From NCBI GenBank assembly GCA_046199005.1, contig CP176050.1, positions 2,232,001 to 2,296,000 of the forward strand: a stretch of 64,000 nucleotides of DNA. The letters are read 5' to 3'. The notes under the pieces are model-generated. The model made no database searches. It was not told where the DNA came from and was given only the letters and a program-made list of their open reading frames with translations. The position numbers and the translations under genes are program-made. Origin of the DNA: Ascidiimonas sp046199005 (GTDB lineage: Bacteria > Bacteroidota > Bacteroidia > Flavobacteriales > Flavobacteriaceae). Shown in pieces: positions 60,333 through 64,000 of this stretch (position 1 is its first letter; every line of letters begins with the position of its first letter).

Positions 60333-61805
60333 CTAGGTGTCGCTCTTTTCATTGTAAAATTCCTTTAAAAAACGATCTGCATTTTTGTACATAAAACGAG
60401 CCACCAACTCCTCGGGAGCTATTCTGTTTTTTTCTAATAGATCTTGGCTTCTTTCCGAATTCATAAATGCATCAGCATACGGCAACAGGTATTGGTCTAA
60501 GAATCGTAACTCTTTTGCCGTCCACCATCCGTTTAATGGATCGATGATACCATCAAAATCACTTCCTACTGCCTGAGTATTCCAGGCGTTATGACCTTTT
60601 TGATTAAGTATCAAGCCTATATGCTCTATTTGTCGCCAAATAAATCGGGCATTGCGACGTAACAGTCGCTTACGCCCTAGCGTTAGTTTTGATAAGAATT
60701 TTCGTTCTTCTTTTCGTTTTAATCTGCGTTCATCTAATTGAATTCCAAAAATCCCCTTGCTTTCACAAATTCTAATGAGTTCGTCATCATAAAAATTAAT
60801 CTTTTTAAGCTCTTTTGTGTCGGCAATTTTATTATGTGTTACTGAATTGTTTATTGGATTATCTCTTCCCAAGAGCGCCCCATGACTTACAATGATGGGA
60901 ATATTTTCATCAGGATAAGTTTCTAAAAGATATTGGTAATATTCATAACGTGATTTGATATTCATATGCTTAAGATCGATATAGATACGTTTGCCGCCTG
61001 AGTTATCGAGAAGCGCATTTAACACCTTTTTTCCAAGAAGGGTCAACCCTTGATCTTCATCCTCGTTTTGATCCAGAAGCCGATCTACAATTCCTTCAAA
61101 ACTTTTGGCGAAACCACTGAGTTCGTTGTCAAAATGATGCGCTAAGCCTACAAAAAATGGAGGGAACTCCCAGTTCTTTACTCTAGCTATGTTCGCTAGA
61201 ACCTTTTGTTCGTCCGCCGCCGGTTGTCCTGCCAGTTGTAGCCCTGTGTCAAAAACATGCGCACCTTCGATACTTAAAATTACATGTATAATATGCTCAT
61301 CTTTTTCAGGAGTTGCCGTTGTTATTTCATCATAAGATTTAATTAATCTGTAAGTGCTTTTCACGCCGTCTACGTCTATGATTCGATTATTGAGATCGAG
61401 GTAAAAGTTATACTCCTGCTCAAGATCTGTAAAATAATCTTTCATTTTCTGAAGATGGCGTATTCGCTTCACGCTAATGCCGATTACGAAATTGCGCGCC
61501 AGTCGGCCAGTGAATTTCACGCCTTTTTTACTATCGACCAACCCTTTTTCAGGAGGATAGAGGGCTACCACAACTACTGAAACGTTCGCTTCGGTAAGGG
61601 TGGCAAAATCTTGTTGTGTAAACTTCGTTAGTCCTGCTGCAATATTGGTGATTTTCCTAAGAAGATTAGGTCTTTTACGATGCCATATACTATTCAGCTG
61701 TCTTCGTTTAGCACTATTCTTACCCTGCGTTTTCCCTCTACGAAAACTTTTCCCAAAGGGTTTTAACGAGGGATGACAATGAAGATCGATAAAGGATTTA
61801 CGCAT
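60333..61805 (-). CDS. Membrane dipeptidase-like (peptidase M19) protein
   Basis: The 490-residue protein starts MRKSFIDLHCHPSLKPFG with the HxH zinc ligands at 9 and 11. It has VILSIEGAHVF (the bridging Glu), VGLAHHF, VSHGALLG and SDFDGI near the C-terminus, the landmarks of the M19 (renal dipeptidase) amidohydrolase fold. It has extra inserts and no signal peptide, so it may act inside the cell. Substrate inferred to be dipeptides. Confidence 0.82.
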   Translation of the reverse strand: MRKSFIDLHCHPSLKPFGKSFRRGKTQGKNSAKRRQLNSIWHRKRPNLLRKITNIAAGLTKFTQQDFATLTEANVSVVVVALYPPEKGLVDSKKGVKFTGRLARNFVIGISVKRIRHLQKMKDYFTDLEQEYNFYLDLNNRIIDVDGVKSTYRLIKSYDEITTATPEKDEHIIHVILSIEGAHVFDTGLQLAGQPAADEQKVLANIARVKNWEFPPFFVGLAHHFDNELSGFAKSFEGIVDRLLDQNEDEDQGLTLLGKKVLNALLDNSGGKRIYIDLKHMNIKSRYEYYQYLLETYPDENIPIIVSHGALLGRDNPINNSVTHNKIADTKELKKINFYDDELIRICESKGIFGIQLDERRLKRKEERKFLSKLTLGRKRLLRRNARFIWRQIEHIGLILNQKGHNAWNTQAVGSDFDGIIDPLNGWWTAKELRFLDQYLLPYADAFMNSERSQDLLEKNRIAPEELVARFMYKNADRFLKEFYNEKSDT

Positions 61806-61893
61806 ATTTCTACCTAAATGAGCAGTTTTAAAAAGAAAAATTCAGACAGGAAAAAGATACTAATTTTCTTTCATAATTGAAGAGCAAGTACCT

Positions 61894-63147
61894 TTACGAT
61901 TTTTTCAAATAATCAACAACTCCCTGGGCCGCACGTTCACCAGCTATCATAGCAGCATTCAAAGAACCGTTCAATATTTGATCTCCTGCTTGAAAAATAC
62001 CATCCATTAGGTACGTCTGTTGGGGAGTAACGCTATACTTAATGTCTTTTAGATCAGGCAAAGCTTTGCGAATAGGGAAGTGAGCGATACTCGAACTTAC
62101 CGAAATCCCACAATACTCTTTCAAATCTTTAATTACCCTACTCTCCAGTTCTTCGGGAGATAAGTTATGATCTTTCACTACGGTCACCGAAAGCATTGAA
62201 TTTTTGATGTTCCCATTTTTTTGACCGGAAAAAACAGACGGATAATATAGATTATTAATGAGTGCCTGTTCATCAGCAACAAGACCTATGATAGGCTTTT
62301 CTAATACAGGATTATCAGTTCTGAAATAAAAGTTATCACAGTTTTTCCAATTTACTTTCGGAATTTTATGATCTTTCAACAGTCCGTTTGCGTCAGTCGC
62401 TATGATGACCGCTTCAAAATCAAGTTCTTCGCCTGTGGTAAGAACAATTTTTTTATTTTCTATGGCTTTAACCTTGGCTCGATAACGCATCTTGGTGTTC
62501 GAAAGCCTGCCAAGAAGCTGTTCTGGAATTGCGCCTATGCCTTTTTTGGGAATTACGGCCGCTCCTTCTCCAAACATCTTGAATACGAATTCGAACATTC
62601 TGCTGGAGGTTTCTAATTTTGTTTCCAGAAAGATTCCTGTGAAAAAAGGTTTAAAGAAGAGATCAATCATTTCTTGGCTAAAACCCTCTTTTTGCAAATA
62701 TGCTAAGGTGGTTCGCTCTTCCTCTTCAAAAATTGCTTCAACAGATTTATTTCTTAGCCTAAGTGCTAATTTTAAAACTTTCCATTTATCGGTAAACGAG
62801 CCAACACCAGCAGTAAGTGTAGGCCACGCCAGCGATAAATTTCTTGAGGCATCTCCCAACGTCACTTTTTTTCCCTTGTAAAAAATACTGGCACCGGGAA
62901 CAAATTTCTGAAGCTCTAAAGCCTCATAATCAAGATATTCTTTTGCTTTAGGATAAGCCTCTAAAAGTACCTGAAACCCATGGTCGAGCAAGTAATTGTC
63001 TTTAACAGCAGTTTTCACCCTACCTCCTACGCTTCCGTAAGCTTCAATGATCTTAGGGCTAAATCCGTGTCTTTCAAGAACGATTGCTGCTATCAATCCG
63101 CTAATACCCGCTCCAATAATATAGATTGACTTTTCATTTTCAGGCAT
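61894..63147 (-). CDS. FAD-dependent oxidoreductase, amine-oxidase-like
   Basis: The 417-residue protein begins with the dinucleotide motif IYIIGAGISGLIAAIVLERHG and has GGRVKTAVKDNYLLDHGFQVL typical of the amine oxidase/phytoene desaturase group. It ends FQAGDQILNGSLNAAMIAGERAA, the second FAD contact. It resembles protoporphyrinogen-oxidase-like or carotenoid-type enzymes. Substrate is unknown. Confidence 0.88.
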   Translation of the reverse strand: MPENEKSIYIIGAGISGLIAAIVLERHGFSPKIIEAYGSVGGRVKTAVKDNYLLDHGFQVLLEAYPKAKEYLDYEALELQKFVPGASIFYKGKKVTLGDASRNLSLAWPTLTAGVGSFTDKWKVLKLALRLRNKSVEAIFEEEERTTLAYLQKEGFSQEMIDLFFKPFFTGIFLETKLETSSRMFEFVFKMFGEGAAVIPKKGIGAIPEQLLGRLSNTKMRYRAKVKAIENKKIVLTTGEELDFEAVIIATDANGLLKDHKIPKVNWKNCDNFYFRTDNPVLEKPIIGLVADEQALINNLYYPSVFSGQKNGNIKNSMLSVTVVKDHNLSPEELESRVIKDLKEYCGISVSSSIAHFPIRKALPDLKDIKYSVTPQQTYLMDGIFQAGDQILNGSLNAAMIAGERAAQGVVDYLKKS

Positions 63148-63304
63148 GATTCCTTTGCTTTATCTCACAAAAATAAGGAATTCCCAATTGCATTATAAGA
63201 TATAAAGCAACAAGAATTTTGCTGTATAAGTTTTCTGAATTTTTAAAAGAGATCATTCAAGAACCAAGAGATTTTAACCTAAATTGCCGGCATAAAAACA
63301 AGGA

Positions 63305-64000
63305 ATGCAAGAAACTGCATCAAAAGAATTGCGACAAGTTCTCAAAAAGTATTTCGGATACGACCAGTTTCGGGAATATCAGGAAGCGATCATTCAGACG
63401 GTGTTAGAAGGTAGAGACGCTCTGGTAGTCATGCCTACAGGAGGGGGAAAATCGTTGTGTTTTCAACTTCCTTCTTTGCTCCTACCAGGCATAACGCTGG
63501 TCATCTCTCCGTTAATTGCGTTAATGAAAGATCAGGTGGACGGACTTCGCGCTAACGGCATCGAAGCTGCTTACCTAAATAGCAGTCAATCTTCGGAAGA
63601 ACAAAGCAACGTAATAGATGGTATTGTTAATAATAACTTACAATTAGTATATACAGCGCCTGAAAGCCTGTCTTCGTTATCTAGCATTCTTTCTAAAAAA
63701 TATATTAGTTGTATTGCGGTAGACGAAGCACATTGTATTTCATCTTGGGGGCCTGATTTTCGACCATCTTATCAACAGCTTTCATTTCTCAAAAAATCAT
63801 TGCCCGAAGTTCCGGTAATTGCACTCACTGCTACAGCAGATAAGGCGACCCGAAACGATATATTAGAACAATTGGGAATTTCAAACGCCAGACAGTTTAT
63901 TACCTCATTTGATCGCTCTAATATTGAACTGGAGGTGCGCGCATCCCATAAACGGATAGAACAAATTGTTGATTTTCTAAATCGAAGAAAGGAGCAGGCG
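63305..64000 (+). CDS. recQ: RecQ-family DNA helicase, N-terminal part
   Basis: The gene runs off the right edge; 232 residues are visible. It opens MQETASKELRQVLKKYFGYD and has helicase motif 0 (FREYQEAII), Walker A (MPTGGGKSLCFQLP), motif Ia (ISPLIALMKDQV), Walker B (VDEAHCISSWGPDFRPSY) and motif III (ALTATAD). The aromatic-rich loop has SWGPDF where SQWGHDF is usual. RecQ unwinds DNA 3' to 5' in repair. The RQC and HRDC domains are outside the window. Confidence 0.93.
   Translation, partial: MQETASKELRQVLKKYFGYDQFREYQEAIIQTVLEGRDALVVMPTGGGKSLCFQLPSLLLPGITLVISPLIALMKDQVDGLRANGIEAAYLNSSQSSEEQSNVIDGIVNNNLQLVYTAPESLSSLSSILSKKYISCIAVDEAHCISSWGPDFRPSYQQLSFLKKSLPEVPVIALTATADKATRNDILEQLGISNARQFITSFDRSNIELEVRASHKRIEQIVDFLNRRKEQA

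Overview
The window is a 64 kb chromosomal piece of a member of the Bacteroidetes, almost certainly a marine-type Flavobacteriaceae. The support comes from the sequence: a type IX secretion system (T9SS) type A sorting domain (7464-12104), a type B gliding-motility-associated C-terminal domain (50136-55376) next to a PorP/SprF protein (55382-56302), SprB-like repeats, starts with no convincing Shine-Dalgarno motif, and -7 boxes of the Bacteroidetes form TAnnTTTG.

Layout. 1-7100 is ordinary metabolism and envelope: a 2OG oxygenase end, a fused branched-chain ketoacid dehydrogenase E1, a NodU-type carbamoyltransferase, a YceI protein, a tandem universal stress protein and an ExbD protein. 7464-12104 encodes a large secreted lamin-tail/endonuclease protein. 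12105-14020 has no ordinary gene but is full of repeats, including a 250-bp tandem unit with a small hydrophobic ORF. 14023-15462 holds a hibernation factor (HPF) and small peptide genes. 15898-20464 is an AT-rich four-gene operon (dGTPase, nucleotidyltransferase, GHKL-ATPase fused to a PD-(D/E)XK-like domain, small protein) that looks like a mobile defence cassette. It is followed by a ParDE pair and a GG-leader peptide gene.

22074-33993 carries an S41 protease, a LytS/LytTR two-component pair, a metzincin with a small partner sharing its N-terminal domain, and a tight five-gene cluster (JAMM protease, two unknowns, two single-HKD phospholipase-D proteins). This cluster sits between an intact FKBP gene and a decayed copy of that gene's 3' end, which suggests insertion at the FKBP 3' end. 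Two paralogous cysteine-rich secreted proteins lie at 26161 and 33556. 33994-35036 is a second repeat-rich, gene-poor stretch with a nonsense-interrupted small gene.

35037-48147 is mostly housekeeping and redox: SDR enzymes, a flavin reductase, a TMEM175-like channel, a pseudouridine synthase, an App1-like phosphatase, a DMT transporter and an alcohol dehydrogenase. It also has a RES/Xre toxin-antitoxin pair, another RiPP-like precursor and a BlaI/BlaR1 pair whose BlaR1 carries an M23 peptidase domain. 48396-56302 holds a TPR-AraC regulator, a giant LRR/repeat adhesin and its PorP/SprF partner. 56354-64000 returns to general genes (OYE, patatin, M19-like dipeptidase, FAD oxidoreductase) and ends inside recQ.

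The two best candidates for undescribed systems are the JAMM/PLD cluster (29902-32507) and the dGTPase/NTase/GHKL-nuclease operon (15898-20464). A set of orphan small peptides (15244, 21772, 35875) and several dispersed palindromic repeat families are further leads. All family assignments come from reading motifs by eye; no database search was run.
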